Shown: positions 10,614-23,649 of the stretch, one piece after another
How positions within the stretch are numbered: position 1 is the stretch's first letter
Layout of the letters: each line of letters opens with the position of its first letter
NCBI GenBank assembly: GCA_009739215.1
Contig: VSJF01000011.1
Coordinates: forward strand, 1-64,000
Length of the DNA stretch: 64,000 nucleotides
Reading direction: 5' to 3'
Source of the DNA: Floccularia luteovirens
Taxonomy: Eukaryota > Basidiomycota > Agaricomycetes > Agaricales > Squamanitaceae
Notes under the pieces: model-generated
The model's input: only the letters and a program-made list of their open reading frames with translations
Database searches by the model: none
What the model was told of the DNA's origin: nothing
Made by a program: the position numbers and the translations under genes

Positions 10614-10993
10614 TGTTACAATAGTCTACTCCTACATGTACAGACATACTAGGATAGAAGATAGTAAGAGGATAGAATAGTATAGTATGTAATGATAGAC
10701 AGGAGGGGAAAGAAAGAATGGGTTCTGGTAGGAAACCAGTGGTCTTATATAGATACCAGAGGTGCTTCTATCAGGGTAGCCTAGAAGCACTCAGGGTAGA
10801 CTAGAAGCACTCAGGGTAGTCTAGAAGCACTGGTATCATAGCAACAGAAGTAGACTAGAAGCTGTTAGGGTAAGCTAGAAGCACTACCCTGAGCAGTCTA
10901 GAACAGTAGTCTAGGCCTTCCTGTATTATATATAAGGAGGCCTCTGTAGCATACTTTCCCCCCAAGTGAATATATACTATTTACATTCTAACA
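10614..10993 (+). mobile_element. Solo LTR, family 1 (copy D), inside the family-2 element
   Basis: A 380-bp LTR with the same ends as copy A and target duplication AATAG (10609-10613 and 10994-10998). Very similar by eye to 1959-2338, so probably a recent insertion. Confidence 0.93.
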
Positions 10994-13900
10994 AATAGTT
11001 ATTGCAGTTTTATTCAAAAGACTTGCTTGAGAACTATTACTAGACTGACTCATCACAAGTAGTTATACCGCTGAATAAGCGAAGTGATAAAAGAGAGTTG
11101 ATCTCCAAGGAGATCCTTTTCTACTCAATGATTGAGCTGCTACTTGCTCTTAAAGAGTTCTCTCTGTCGAAAGACGAGAGTATATCAATGAAGTGGCATG
11201 TCTCTTTCTTTAATGAGAAATATAAAAGTATGCTTTCTTAATCTAAAATTGGTGAAATTCATAATGGTGATGCTGCTTTGAGCACAAACATTCCATTGCT
11301 CATTGATATCTCCTATTTTTTATAGTTGAGATTGTCTTCCATTATCATGGTTGATGACTTTATCATAGATGATTGAATTCTCTACTACAGAGACTCCAAG
11401 AGTATTTGAGCACAGATGAAAATCCACACCTTTAGAATTGGAACAGATCATCCATTCTGTCACAGTATTGCTCTGGGGAAAGCTAAATGCATAAGACTTT
11501 CCTTCCCAAGCTTGAAACACAGCTTCTGCATTAGTCAACTATACCAACATTTAAGCAGATTTCATTATCACAAGTATCAAAGTAGAATCTCTTCCTTGAT
11601 GACTACAATTAGTCTTATGCTTGTGGTGCCTACACCAAGCTGCCCATGCATTCATCTACTTGAAGGGATGTATTATGAAATGAACCAATACTTTGCTGAT
11701 TGGTGAAAGGGATGACCACCATTCGATGCATAACTTGCATGACACTAGTATCACTGGATTGCTGCATTTCTTGCACAATTTTGGCAGTATATAAATCGAC
11801 CAGAAGACTTAAGTGTCCTAGCATATTGCCCATACTTTATATTCAAATACTGATGGAAGTCAAAGCAACTTTAAATGATCTAAATCTAAATGATTAAGAT
11901 CGGAAATTCTTTCTATCTCAAATCTTATTGAAGTGGATTCAACTATTGTCTCTCTGTTAAATGCAGATGATTTAATTGCTCCAAGGAGCTGATGACAATT
12001 TTTGAACATTTAGAAATGGAAATATGGACTATTACTCTAAAAAGCAAATCCACAACAATAACTCTCACTTAAAAATCCAAATCTGAAACAAGCAAATTTA
12101 CATCATAAGATAAGATCCACCCATGATGGCTTTGAGTTATCTTGCCCTCTCACAAATATTTGATTTTCTATTGAATCTGATATTTAAACATTAAACTTAG
12201 GGAAATACCTAAGACAATTGGTTGAGAACTTAGTTGATTGCTTGACTAAAATATTACTTGTCACAAAAAATTCTCCCAATTCATCCCAAGGACACCAACA
12301 TCCTAATCCATAAGAGAGTCTGACGAGACTCATATCTACTTTAGTCTCCCAACAGAAATATCAGTGCTATACTAAGCTGCAGATATGGATATAATTCACA
12401 TAAAATAAATTGCTAGAGTAATCCAGGTTGAGATATAAAAAGCTCCCTAGTCATGAAAATGATTTATGATATGGTCACATAAAACCTCCAGGTTTAATTA
12501 CTAGATTCAGATTTCAGAGTCCATTGACAAGGAATTTACCAGAAAAACCACTCTGGAAATAGGAAAAGAAACAGCATCCTGTCCTTTCTGGCCAACCTTG
12601 CTCATACTAAATGTTGACTCCCTGATAATATCACTAGGAGATGGATTTTATATTTATAATGAGCCTACTAGCTCAGGATGAGGGGTGAACAGACTTTGCA
12701 CTCGCAGCTCTGAGCATGATAATTAAAGCTTTGCATCATCAATATTTCCACCATTTGGTTCACTACCATTTTATGCAAATCTAAGTCATTAGTTCTTGAT
12801 GCATATAGAGAAATTCACACTACTCTATTTTGCTCGAATGAAATGTTTACTGAATAAGATACCTACACCAAGGTTGAGGATGATAAGAAGAACAAATGAT
12901 GTAAGTGACTATGTCCAATAGTTACAACAAATGCATGACTCTATCACCAGATATCTTGCACTTCAAAGAAGCTACTAAACTTCTAAATATGCTAGAAGAA
13001 ATCAAAAGATATGATGTCAAGGACACAAAGGAAGTAAATCTTTATGCAGCTGATTACTATGAAGTGCAAAAGAAATACTTGATAGATTATTGATGAGATC
13101 TTAACTCTCATAATCTAGTACAAACATGTCTGTCTTGCTGCCCATGAGAGATTGTTGAACTATGACTTAATTGTCCAGATATTGGGTCTTCTCCTAGACT
13201 CATAAACAAGAAGTTAAGAGAATCAGAAAGTAAAGATCTATAAGACCTAGATTGAGATTGATGCCGATGACGTTACTCCATCTCCACCTATCAGAGGTAT
13301 TGAATGGCTCACTTAATTGTTGAGATATATCTCATCTCTCTAGACCACCTTAAAAATCTTAAAATCAAGTCTTATTGGTAAAAGCTGTACCCAACCTAAG
13401 AAAAGACTTTAAACAACATAGCAAATCAGCACTAAAGACTATAAACCAACAAGTTGAAATCTAGTTAATACTTGAGATAATACCTGATAATACTAGGGTC
13501 AAATCTAGCTACAGATTTTAAGAAATGTATCAAAATGGAGGTCCATAATCCTTGTAAGCCCCATTTCCAATGTATTTTAGCCTTTCAACATGAAGTCGCG
13601 ATTGCTGCTCTTAGTGCATCTGCTGACAGAAATAAAAGTGCACCCCTGATTCTCTACTAAGGTCACTCAAACAATGCTGACATGCTAGAATTCTTGCTTC
13701 ACTTAGTTGCAGAAATTGCAAACTTGGTATTGAGTTTCCATTCAGTGGATTAAGCTGATTAAATCACTTTCCATTGTCTTATTTATCTTTTCTCTAAGAG
13801 TGAAGTGCCACTTACTGCTCCCTGGACTATCACACTACTGATTTGATCATATTTGCTTGATAAAACACAAAGCAGCTCTGCTTGAAGACACATTTGCAGG

Positions 13901-14139
13901 TTGCTGAAATACTTCGCACCTTGCTTGAAATACATTCACAGACTTGGCTTGCATCCTTTTAACCCAGTTGCACTATGAAGAATTCCAAATGCTTGTATAT
14001 GCTCATCTTGCTGATTCAATCGCAGACTAGTAGCACTAAGCTTAGGTGATCTAGTTGCTGACTTAATACTTCATATTATCCACTTAGGACATAAATGATT
14101 CGAGTATTCTCATCATATAGTGTACTAAGTGAAGAGGTG
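10994..14139 (+). repeat. Decayed pol region of the family-2 element
   Basis: About 3.1 kb with stops in every frame; the longest remaining frames are under 100 codons. It occupies the place of integrase, reverse transcriptase and RNase H, but I could not recognise a catalytic motif. The last 430 bp match the sequence before the LTR at 4722. Confidence 0.5.
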
Positions 14140-14428
14140 TGTTGCGACAGCACAATCACATGATGGATTACATAATTTGTCAGGTGATGAGTCAGATAAT
14201 ATATCACATGACTACACTCACATATGCCCCATGCCCTATGCACAGACCCTTATATGTAAATATGTACATACAGCTAGAACTGTATATAAGGACACTCTTA
14301 TGTAGAATAGATCCCTTGTCCTATTCTATAGATAGTAGTAGTAAGACTAACTGTAAGGTGTGAACCAAGTAAGCACAAGGTAAGGCTTGAGTCTCTCCAC
14401 TGTGTCATGCATACATGGCTGCTCAACA
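14140..14428 (+). repeat. 3' LTR of the family-2 element
   Basis: A 289-bp LTR, TGTTGCGACAGC to GGCTGCTCAACA, preceded by a purine-rich tract and followed by the ATCTT duplication. TATA-like ATATAAGGACAC is at about 14,283. Confidence 0.9.
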
Positions 14429-14433
14429 ATCTT

Positions 14434-15019
14434 TACATAGGTATTTAACTACCACCTGTCAGGATCTCACTGAGGTCAGTTATAGTGAATAAACACCCAG
14501 GTGTTTCAGAGTGTATGGTGTCACCTGTGCCATTATTTACAACTTGCTAGCCATCCTAGACTAGGGAGGAAGTTCAAGCAAAAGTAACAGAGTGATGCCA
14601 AGTAGATTGGGGTACTCGAAACTAAGATCAAGCTGAGGCTTGATAGTAGTTTCTTGCTATCTTAAATACAGATATGCTATGCTAATAATAACTAATTGCA
14701 TACTACCTGAGTAAGTGTTGAGTCAAGACTAAGTTATACAGAAGCTACTACAAGTCATTTGAAAGTTAGTACAAGTCATATAGGATAATATATGAGTCGA
14801 AGCATGAGATAAAGAGGAATGAGGCATGAATACATTATACATGCATTCTAAAGTCCAGGGAGATAGTACATATCCAGATAAGATCATAATATAAACCCTG
14901 TGGTCACTCCCTCTACTCCAGCTCAACTTGTGCAAGAGATCCCAGAGCTAGTTGATTTCCATCCCCAAACCCCACAACTGCCAGAGCTGCCCTTATCCTT
15001 GCAATCCCAAACATCAGTC
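14434..15019. other. Unassigned sequence between LTRs
   Basis: Nothing convincing. Short frames on both strands look random. Confidence 0.4.
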
Positions 15020-15024
15020 ATAGT

Positions 15025-15380
15025 TGTTGAGCAGCACCCTGTATCACACAGTGAAGGAGACTGTTCTTACCTTTGTGCTTACTTTGACTTAGAGACTTAG
15101 AACTAGTACTGACTACTATGAATGTAATTCAACAAAGGATATAAGGTCCAGTAGCTCTACTTATATACATAATTGCTGTTTGTACAGCTTTGTACAATGG
15201 TCCATGCACGTATACACTAACATATCATGTGACTACATATAGAACCTTATAGAAGATTGTGGAATGTTTGTGAGAGTCATGTGCCTATAGAGCATATGAG
15301 TATGAGACACATCATCAGTCATGTGCTCTATCACATGATCAATTATGTAATCAGTCATGTGATTGTTGCTATCACAATAC
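15025..15380 (-). mobile_element. Diverged solo LTR related to family 2
   Basis: The plus strand begins TGTTGAGCAGC and shares CACACAGTG, CTTACCT..TGCTTACTT, CACATGATCAATTATGTAATC and ATCACAATA with inverted family-2 LTRs. ATAGT occurs on both sides (15020-15024 and 15381-15385) as a likely target duplication, although the right LTR end has drifted from the canonical CA. Confidence 0.65.
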
Positions 15381-15385
15381 ATAGT

Positions 15386-15592
15386 GCTCCATAGATATTT
15401 GTATAGTGATCTATAGTGAGCCATAGTGCCCATAGTGCTCATAGCATAGGTTCCCAACTCCAGAGCATGCCATAGCACTCCTGTAGCACTATGGAGCACT
15501 ATGGAGTACTCCATAGCACTACTATAATAGTATATATACTTTATTGGATTATTTATTTTATTATATTCATTTTATTTTTACTACTATAATTA
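15386..15592. repeat. Palindromic CACTATGGAG repeats
   Basis: Several copies of GAGCACTATGGAG and its complement occur between about 15,390 and 15,525, for example GGAGCACTATGGAGTACTCCATAG. They could fold into hairpins. Function unknown. Confidence 0.5.
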
Positions 15593-16078
15593 CTACATAC
15601 TACTATATAATACTATATAGAAGAAATTAGAAAAAAAGACAAAAAAAGTCAGACAAAAAAACATAAAAAGTTGGAAAAAAAAACATAAAAAGTCGAAAAA
15701 AAAAAAACATAAAAAAGTTGGAAAAAAAAACATAAAAAAAGTTGGAAAAAAAATAGAAAAAAAAACATAAAAAAAAAACATATCAAGTCGGAAAACATAA
15801 CTGAAAAGACAGAAAAAGTCAGAAACATGACAAAAAAGGGAAAGGTTGGAAACATACCAAAAAAGGCAAAAAAAAGTCAGAAACATATAGAAAGAAAGAA
15901 AAAAGTTGAAAACATATGAAAAAACAGGGAAAAAAGTCGGACACATGAAACAAGAGAAAGGGGATTGAAAACATAACTAGAAAGAGAGGAAATGTATAAA
16001 AAAAGAAGGAAAAAGTCGGACATACAGGGGAGAAAGTTGAAAACATATAAAAAAAAGAGAAAAAAAGCGGACACAAAA
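15593..16078. repeat. Purine-rich degenerate minisatellite
   Basis: Nearly 490 bp of A/G-rich plus strand with recurring AGTCGGA or GTTGGAA, then AACATA, separated by A-runs; the spacing is about 20-36 bp. Phe-rich open frames on the minus strand are by-products of this composition and are not genes. Confidence 0.8.
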
Positions 16079-16216
16079 CATACTAAATGCCCAAGCTATC
16101 ATTTGCTTATTACTTATATATGACTTATTTATTACTTTTATCAATTACTTATGCTTATCTGGATTTCCAGTCACTTAACTTATTGCTTTGGAGTCTCTTA
16201 CTTCAAAAATATGACA

Positions 16217-16291
16217 TTGCTAGGAATTGAACTCTCAATCTAATGGTAATTACTACTATGAGCTAGTGATCTAACCATTAGTCTATCTACA
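16217..16291 (-). other. tRNA-derived sequence (pseudo-tRNA or SINE-like)
   Basis: On the minus strand, TAGACTAATGGTTAGA fits the polymerase III A box and AGTTCAATTCC fits the B box, with a spacing of about 45 bp that suits a tRNA. The T and acceptor stems do not pair well, so a working tRNA is unlikely. CTTCAAAA lies just outside on each side in inverted orientation. Confidence 0.45.
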
Positions 16292-16884
16292 CCTACAAAA
16301 TTTTGAAGCTACACTTCATATGTGAAGGAAATCTCTGTAATTCTCAAGTGTAAGTTGTGTTTAAGTGACGATTAAGCAGTACTGCTTATGTAATGTAGAT
16401 AGCGAAATCTATCCCAAGATTTAACCAAGCCCACTTGATCAGACCATCTCACATGGTAGATATGGCCTTGTGAGAAGACAAAGATATGGTGTGTCACCTA
16501 GCTAGTCTTTTAAAATCTCAGACTCACCTTGACAATCCCAAAAAATATTATTTGCACTAAACAACTTCTCAAATAAGGGTGGCTACTCAGATTGGCTCAT
16601 GAGCAGATATGATGTAATGATAATCTGGTAACGACCCATGGTGAGTCATACAAGGCCAAATCAGATCTCCTGTGATTTACTGATGCCGACTACCCCACCT
16701 TGATGAGTTATTTATAACCAAGTTGCTTGATCAATCCCATCAGGAGAAGGACTGCAACGTAACGCATTTGCGATAAGTATTACAGCGTATACTCCCAAGT
16801 CCCTGTCTTGGACCTACCCAAGCCAGAATCTCATTGCAACATCAACAGTCCTTGTCAAGCTTAAATCAGTAATCACCCTCTACA
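16292..16884. other. Boundary region before the first gene
   Basis: No repeat or gene was recognised. This is where the AT-rich island gives way to the gene region; the last 100 bp presumably hold the promoter and 5' UTR of the peptidase gene. Confidence 0.4.
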
Positions 16885-17826
16885 ATGTCCTGGAACTATA
16901 CCACAGAAGGCACCATTCCATTCTCCATTGAAGGAAAGTCCTATGCGACATGGTACAGAGTATTTGGGGACATCAAGAACCGCATATGCCCTCCCCTGGT
17001 CATTCTACATGGTGGACCGGGCCTCTCGCATGATTATCTCCTTCCCATCAGTGACATTTCATCCTCACGCCCAGTTATCTTTTACGACCAACTTGGGAAC
17101 GCCAGATCAACCCATATACACGATAAGGAAAAATCTTTTTGGACGATCGACCTATTCATTGACGAACTTGTCAACGTTCTCCAACATTTCAATATCCAAG
17201 ACGAATTCGACCTTCTCGGTCATTCGTGGGGCGGTATGCTCGCATTCGAATTCGACCTCAGGCGAAGACCTGCTGGGCTGAGGCGTATTGTCGTAACCAA
17301 CTCACTCGCATCAATGCAGATGTGGGATCAATCGAATGCGCAGCTCGTTAAATCATTTCCAACTTGGGTTCAAGAGGGTATGGCCATCGGGTTGAAGGAT
17401 TTAAAGGCGTCTGCTCCTGCGATGAAGGAATTCCGCACCAAGCATGGTTGTAGGGTAGCCCCATTTCCCAAAGAGTATGTTGACTCCCTTGATCAGCTTT
17501 TCAGCGACAAAGGCGATCCAACAGTCACAATGGCTATGTGAGTATGCTGTGCTTATAAACAGTGCCGACATCTAAAGCACCTGAGCCATTCTAGGTTTTC
17601 AACTGGGTTGAAATCCTGGGACATTCTCAACAAACTACCTCAAGTGCGGGTTCCAGTCCTCCTCATTAACGGCCGCTTCGACATCTCACAAGATTGGGTC
17701 AACGCCCCAATATTTTCCGGTCTCCAGAAGGTCAAATGGGTAAGTTTTGAAAACTCCAGTCACACCCCATTTTGGGAGGAACGCGAGAAGTACATGAAGC
17801 TTCTCAACGAATTTCTGTGCCTCTAG
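16885..17826 (+). CDS. Proline iminopeptidase-like alpha/beta hydrolase (S33)
   Basis: Two exons (16885-17537 and 17595-17826) give 294 aa, the usual length for the proline iminopeptidase / L-amino acid amidase family. The oxyanion-hole motif HGGPG is near residue 43, the nucleophile lies in GHSWGG (near 113), and the acid and histidine are in NGRFDISQDW and SSHTPFWEE. No signal peptide is seen, so a cytosolic enzyme removing N-terminal residues from small peptides or amides is expected. The intron begins GTGAGT and ends CTAG, and the joined frame is exact. It is the first clear host gene after the transposon island. Related members act in peptide natural-product clusters, but nothing here proves that. 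Confidence 0.9.
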
Positions 17827-18177
17827 GCTAGGGAAGTGACCGTGGATCGTAGCCAGCGTAATTGGGCGTGTATTTCGAGTAGATTGGTATTATATTATGA
17901 GTAACATGACTTGGTGTGTCCTTAAAATGATCCATTGGGATTTCATCAGTTAGATTCTGAATTCCAACTTCGCGGGCGCCAGGAGTCGAGCACTCAATCG
18001 TACAAAGCACAACCTTTCCCATCTCCTGCAGGTATAGAGAGCTCTACCTGGAGTAAGATCATCATGATCAGCAAGTGTTTTTGGTCTCTTGTGTGAATTT
18101 CCGTGATCTAAAATCAGCGGAAAGTTCATGTTAAATTCCCAAACGGGGGGTTATGACTATTTCTAATGTCTAATTTG
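17827..18177. other. Intergenic sequence
   Basis: Holds the 3' end of the peptidase gene and the promoter of the next gene. A 64-codon frame on the minus strand (17828-18022) reads like protein in places but has no match I recognise and no clear start context. Confidence 0.35.
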
Positions 18178-18185
18178 TATAAATA
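18178..18185 (+). promoter_or_regulatory. TATA box of the small secreted protein gene
   Basis: TATAAATA 55 bp before the ATG at 18233. The same octamer lies 70 bp before the other small cysteine-rich gene at 39591. Confidence 0.6.
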
Positions 18186-18232
18186 CCGATAAAAATCCAC
18201 TCATATTTGTTAGAAAGCTCCCCCACTTCATC

Positions 18233-18445
18233 ATGTTTGTCATTAAAAAAGCCGTTGTATTCGTCTTACTTGCACTGGTTATCGTCAAAGCAGCGCCGAC
18301 AGTAGGATCCATGGGTGTGTTTTGCTTTCACTCTTGTATGGAATGTTACTCATATGCGTTAGAACCTGAGGCAGCTGTGGCATGTGCTGCGAGGAGGCAC
18401 GTAACACCTGAGGAAGGAAAGGTCATGCTAGCAATTTGTGTATAG
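18233..18445 (+). CDS. Small secreted cysteine-rich protein
   Basis: A 70-aa intronless frame. The first 20 residues (MFVIKKAVVFVLLALVIVKA) form a clear signal peptide. The mature part of about 50 residues has five cysteines, three clustered as CFHSCMEC and two spaced toward the C terminus. A good TATA box lies 55 bp upstream. The protein matches no family I know; secreted proteins of this kind in fungi include effectors, antimicrobial proteins and peptide precursors. It shows no internal repeats or Kex2-type (KR) sites, which argues against a dikaritin-type precursor. It sits between a peptidase gene and a UstYa-like gene on the same strand. Confidence 0.65.
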   Translation: MFVIKKAVVFVLLALVIVKAAPTVGSMGVFCFHSCMECYSYALEPEAAVACAARRHVTPEEGKVMLAICV

Positions 18446-18777
18446 TGAGTACAATGGCATTTTCAGTTTGCCAGAATTTGACGGCCTACAGAACCCCGTC
18501 AACTACAATCCCATAATCGCCGGTGTTGCAGTTGTTAAGGACAGTTATCAACAAGAAATAGTGCTAGTTAAAGAATATAAATATCCCATGCCCTGGTTAT
18601 CGAAGATTTTAAATAGTTTGCAACCCACAGAGCGAAGATTATAAATGATTCGAGTGAAAAGCCTTAAAGAAGATAAAAGGGGTGCTTCATCGTATACCCT
18701 CACCACAATTCGAAACATGGCTGACTTCCCCCTCAAGAGTAGGTCTGTTTTTCGAGATTCGCTAATTCCATTCTGAA
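18446..18777. other. Intergenic sequence with a coding-like remnant
   Basis: A 68-codon frame at 18438-18644 includes NPIIAGVAVVKDSYQQEIVLVKEYKYPMP, shown here only in part as a distant resemblance to the start of Nudix hydrolases. It breaks off and overlaps the preceding gene, so it is at best a remnant. Confidence 0.2.
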
Positions 18778-19413
18778 ATGAAGAATCGTCTTGTCTATCT
18801 AGCCTTTCATCGGAGAATATTGGGGAGTATAGGAGCTTTGATGTGCGCTATGGGCCTTTGGTGGACTGTGAAAAACGGATTTTCCGATTACAGCAAGCAT
18901 CTTAATACTTCGTCGTTAACCATCATGACTAACGTAACACGAGCTGACGCAGAATACAACGACTTGCCTAAAAAATGGGACATAGGGCCACTCGACACTG
19001 TCCTCATGAACGTGGAGAACACTGACCGCTATCCACTCTACTTAGAAACAGAGGACGATGATTGGAATAGAAGCTTGCCTTCAGGAGGAGGTTTGATTCG
19101 TCTTGGGATGGACCAAGAAATCTACAGCATCTCTATGTTCCATCAGCTTCGATGCCTCGGTATGATTCGCATGGGTATCGTCGAGCAGATGCAAACGGAC
19201 CAAAAGGCCATGCCCGGGGCCCTCACTCAGCATTGCATGAATTTCCTGCGACAGATGGTGCTTTGCCGTGCCGACCTGCGTCTAGAATCCTGCAGGAACC
19301 CACAAGGTCCTCGTATCTCCGTCTCCGATGTAACTCACACCTGCAACGATTGGAGTACCATCTATGCAGCTGCTGAAGAGAACTTTGAGAAGTTTATGAA
19401 TAGAAAGCAATGA
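18778..19413 (+). CDS. UstYa-like (DUF3328) protein
   Basis: A single exon of 211 aa. An N-terminal hydrophobic segment (about residues 14-32, GSIGALMCAMGLWW) anchors it in a membrane. The two signature motifs are present: HQLRCL near residue 122 (HQLHC in many ascomycete members) and QHCMNFLRQ near 151. Known UstYa-type proteins oxidise peptides during ribosomal cyclic-peptide (ustiloxin, dikaritin) synthesis, and many basidiomycete homologues have no assigned role. The length fits. No obvious repeat-bearing precursor gene is next to it, so a role in such a pathway is only a possibility. Confidence 0.82.
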   Translation: MKNRLVYLAFHRRILGSIGALMCAMGLWWTVKNGFSDYSKHLNTSSLTIMTNVTRADAEYNDLPKKWDIGPLDTVLMNVENTDRYPLYLETEDDDWNRSLPSGGGLIRLGMDQEIYSISMFHQLRCLGMIRMGIVEQMQTDQKAMPGALTQHCMNFLRQMVLCRADLRLESCRNPQGPRISVSDVTHTCNDWSTIYAAAEENFEKFMNRKQ

Positions 19414-19957
19414 GGACGTGGGACATTGTACATAAATGTTGATCGATTAATGTTTCTGGGTCATGTTCTTCTTCTGTGTTTAGATTGACTTCTTGAATTG
19501 TTTCTTTTATTGCTTCTTCTAGAGTAATATATGAAATTGGGATATCATTGACACACCCCAACTCTGCAGTGGACACCGCTTCTTCAGTTTGATATCGGCC
19601 ACAGATGTAGACCCTTGTGGGGTAGGACTCTTCAGGTCCCGAAGAACGAACAGCGGGTCGACGTTGTTCAGCTAACATCGAAAAGATTTTATTTTTTTGC
19701 TGTTGGATCCCATGCCACGCTAATCAAATGGAAGGGGTGTCAGCAATGGCGATCACTCATCAGATGCGCACATAGCATGGCACCAAAGATCTGGCGTGGC
19801 ACTGAACCTTTCATGTTACTCGATGAGAGTTCTGGAAGGATGATTTTCTCAGATGGTAGTCCTCGGAGGAAACAAAAAGTTGTAGATTTTTCAATCTTTC
19901 CGGTATAACTACGAGCGGCGGGAACATGATGTCAAATAAAAAAATTGAACACAGCTT
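19414..19957. other. Intergenic sequence with gene fragments
   Basis: A plus-strand frame (19615-19908, 97 aa) ends LLDESSGRMIFSDG...VVDFSIFPV, resembling the C-terminal end of fungal F-box-type proteins, and may be a gene remnant. A minus-strand 94-codon frame (19394-19678) overlaps the UstYa gene end and is not recognised. Neither is confident. Confidence 0.25.
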
Positions 19958-21626
19958 TTATTCAAAATACCAGACCATGCCACTGTCGCCTGGCTCGGGT
20001 GCAAGAAGCGCACAATCGGTTGCAAGACCCATCCTACTGACACCGACAAGCGAGATTTCCCTTCCAAGCCGCAGCTCGGACTGCACAAAACCCCATCTGC
20101 CTGCCCTACGCTCCTCAGGAGCTTCATCATAGATGAGCGACACGCCCTGCTTCTCCTGCTGAGCCAGGGCTCGGAGGTGGTCCTTCCATTCGGGAGGCAC
20201 GCGACGAGCAGGGTACTCTGCATCGACAGTGCCGCCACCCACGCCTTCTTCCTGAGCATAGGACTGTCGTGTGACGACTTTGACACGGGCGCCGGCCTCT
20301 GTGAGTTGAGCGCGTAGAGCTTCCCGTTCTTCTGAAGTTTTGTTGAGAAGGGCGTTGACTCGCTGTTGGTCGAAGTCCAGGATGTAGAAGTGATATTTTC
20401 CCAACACTTTCTTATATGCCAAAACGCGGTTGTTGGCGACGGCAGGTAGCGGACCTGACAGGGAGAATGGGAGTACCCGCACGTCGTTTTCGAGGAGGAG
20501 GGACCCGAGGAAGTGCAAACGGCCTGAACGAGGATTGTCCTGTTGCAAGAGGAAAGATGAACAAACGGCGTGGACTTATCACGGCACATCGTGGAAGGTG
20601 CTACGTACAGCGATTTCTTTGTTGAAAAATGCTCGGTTGAACACCGCAATTCTGTCGAAAGAATGCAGGATAATGTCGCTTGAATTTGTATTGCCTTCTA
20701 TTGCCACGCCCATTCCTTTCGTGTTGCGCTCGTGCGATGTGCCGCCTGGAGAGAATGAACGTGCAGCAGACTGGTTCTCAGGCTGATGGTTGACGTTGAA
20801 ACTCGTCAACGCGAGCTGCTCTTGTCCGTTCTGATCATCGACCAATCCAGCTAGGGCGACTTGATGCTCAAATGGGAAAGAGTACTCTGCAGCATGCTGT
20901 CGAAGAGGATAAAAAAACTAAGCTTGGAATATGAGAAATATAGACCCTTACACGCATGGGATCAGGAATTCTAATGCGCCTGAACGCGCCGGACGTCGTG
21001 TCCCATTCCAAGATCTGATCAGCGAACAGAGCAGTAGTATTCGAACCGTCTGTGTCGCTACCAAGGCGGACTTGATGGGGAGTCACAGCTTCGTCGGAGG
21101 CGTTCGTAGGGCCAGATGAGGTGCAGAGGTAGACCTTCGAATTGAAAACGCGAAGATCTCCATATGCAGCCTGGACGGAGATCGAGTCTTCTCGTTCTAA
21201 AAACCCGTCAAGTCGGTGTATTCTTAATTTGAGTGTACTGTCGCTATTCAGAAAGAATAGACTCAGGTATCTGGAGGGAAAAGCTCCTCCATGACCAGAC
21301 TGAACTTACCTAGCAATCCACTCGGCTGACGCAAACTTGGTTGTTCCCAACAAAGCGACACGATCAGCGGCGTACTCCAGCTCTTTTGCAGCTCGAGCTA
21401 GTGTGATCGACCCTTCACTCCCTGCAGATCCATCTGAAGCCGTGTCTGCAAGGTACGTGACTGTCCGTTTCGTGTTCCTGATGAAGGAGAACCAGTGAAG
21501 AATGAGGCCATTCAACACAGACGTTCCTTCACGATCCCAGATTCCGGTAGAGACAAACTCGTCGTTGGTGGGCCACAAGAGCTCTCTAGAACGCACAGGG
21601 GTGCCAGTCAACCAGGAGGTAGACAT
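19958..21626 (-). CDS. Uncharacterised 501-aa protein
   Basis: Four exons on the minus strand (21310-21626, 20952-21270, 20609-20896 and 19958-20539) join in frame to 502 codons with GT-AG introns. No signal peptide or membrane segment is seen. The sequence is globular with many short beta-rich stretches; a helical segment near LDFDQQRVNALLNKTSEEREALRAQL may be coiled coil. I do not recognise the family. The first ATG (MSTSWLTGTPVRSREL) was chosen as the earliest in frame. The third-exon donor was taken as GTACGT, which restores phase; GTGCCG nearby is an alternative. Confidence 0.6.
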
Positions 21627-21844
21627 GTACGGTGCACGAGCTGTTTCAAAATTTAGAATTTGATGCAGGGTTATGAGTCGCGCCTTGTATCCACATGTTA
21701 TTTTTTCAGGTTCTGGTGTGTTTAATTACCCTGCCTCATTAATCATTAATCATTCCCCACAAACGTTCCGAACAGCATGTTGAATAATCTGATATTTTCT
21801 ACATATGCAATTAATTTCCAATATCTGAAATACATTAACAGATA

Positions 21845-23515
<1,671 letters not shown>

Positions 23516-23649
23516 GATAACGGAATATACGAGACAGTGCGAATACGATGCGATGGTGGCAAATTTGCAAGCAAGAGAACAAAAGTGAGTGACTGGTTAG
23601 ATTACTGTAGCTTCTGGTTTCGGCCATTGCCGTACTGACATGTATTTAT

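Larger units (their letters stand above)
7996..14428 (+). mobile_element. Decayed copia-like LTR retrotransposon, family 2
   Basis: Two LTRs in direct orientation bound this element: 7996-8673 (interrupted by another LTR) and 14140-14428. The whole is flanked by the 5-bp duplication ATCTT (7991-7995 and 14429-14433). A primer binding site follows the 5' LTR at 8674-8685, and a purine-rich AGTGAAGAGGTG precedes the 3' LTR. The gag region is readable (8960-9940) but the rest of pol is broken by many stops and cannot be assigned to domains. Two solo family-1 LTRs sit inside it. Confidence 0.85.

Noticed and set aside
15390..15525. CRISPR-like array
   Set aside because: The repeats are irregular palindromes without uniform spacers, and the genome is eukaryotic.
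15593..16076. Phe-rich open frames on the minus strand that look like membrane proteins
   Set aside because: They arise from the A/G-rich minisatellite read backwards, occur in several overlapping frames, and lack any conserved motif.
17828..18022. 64-codon minus-strand gene
   Set aside because: It has no start context, no domain, and no support apart from being open.
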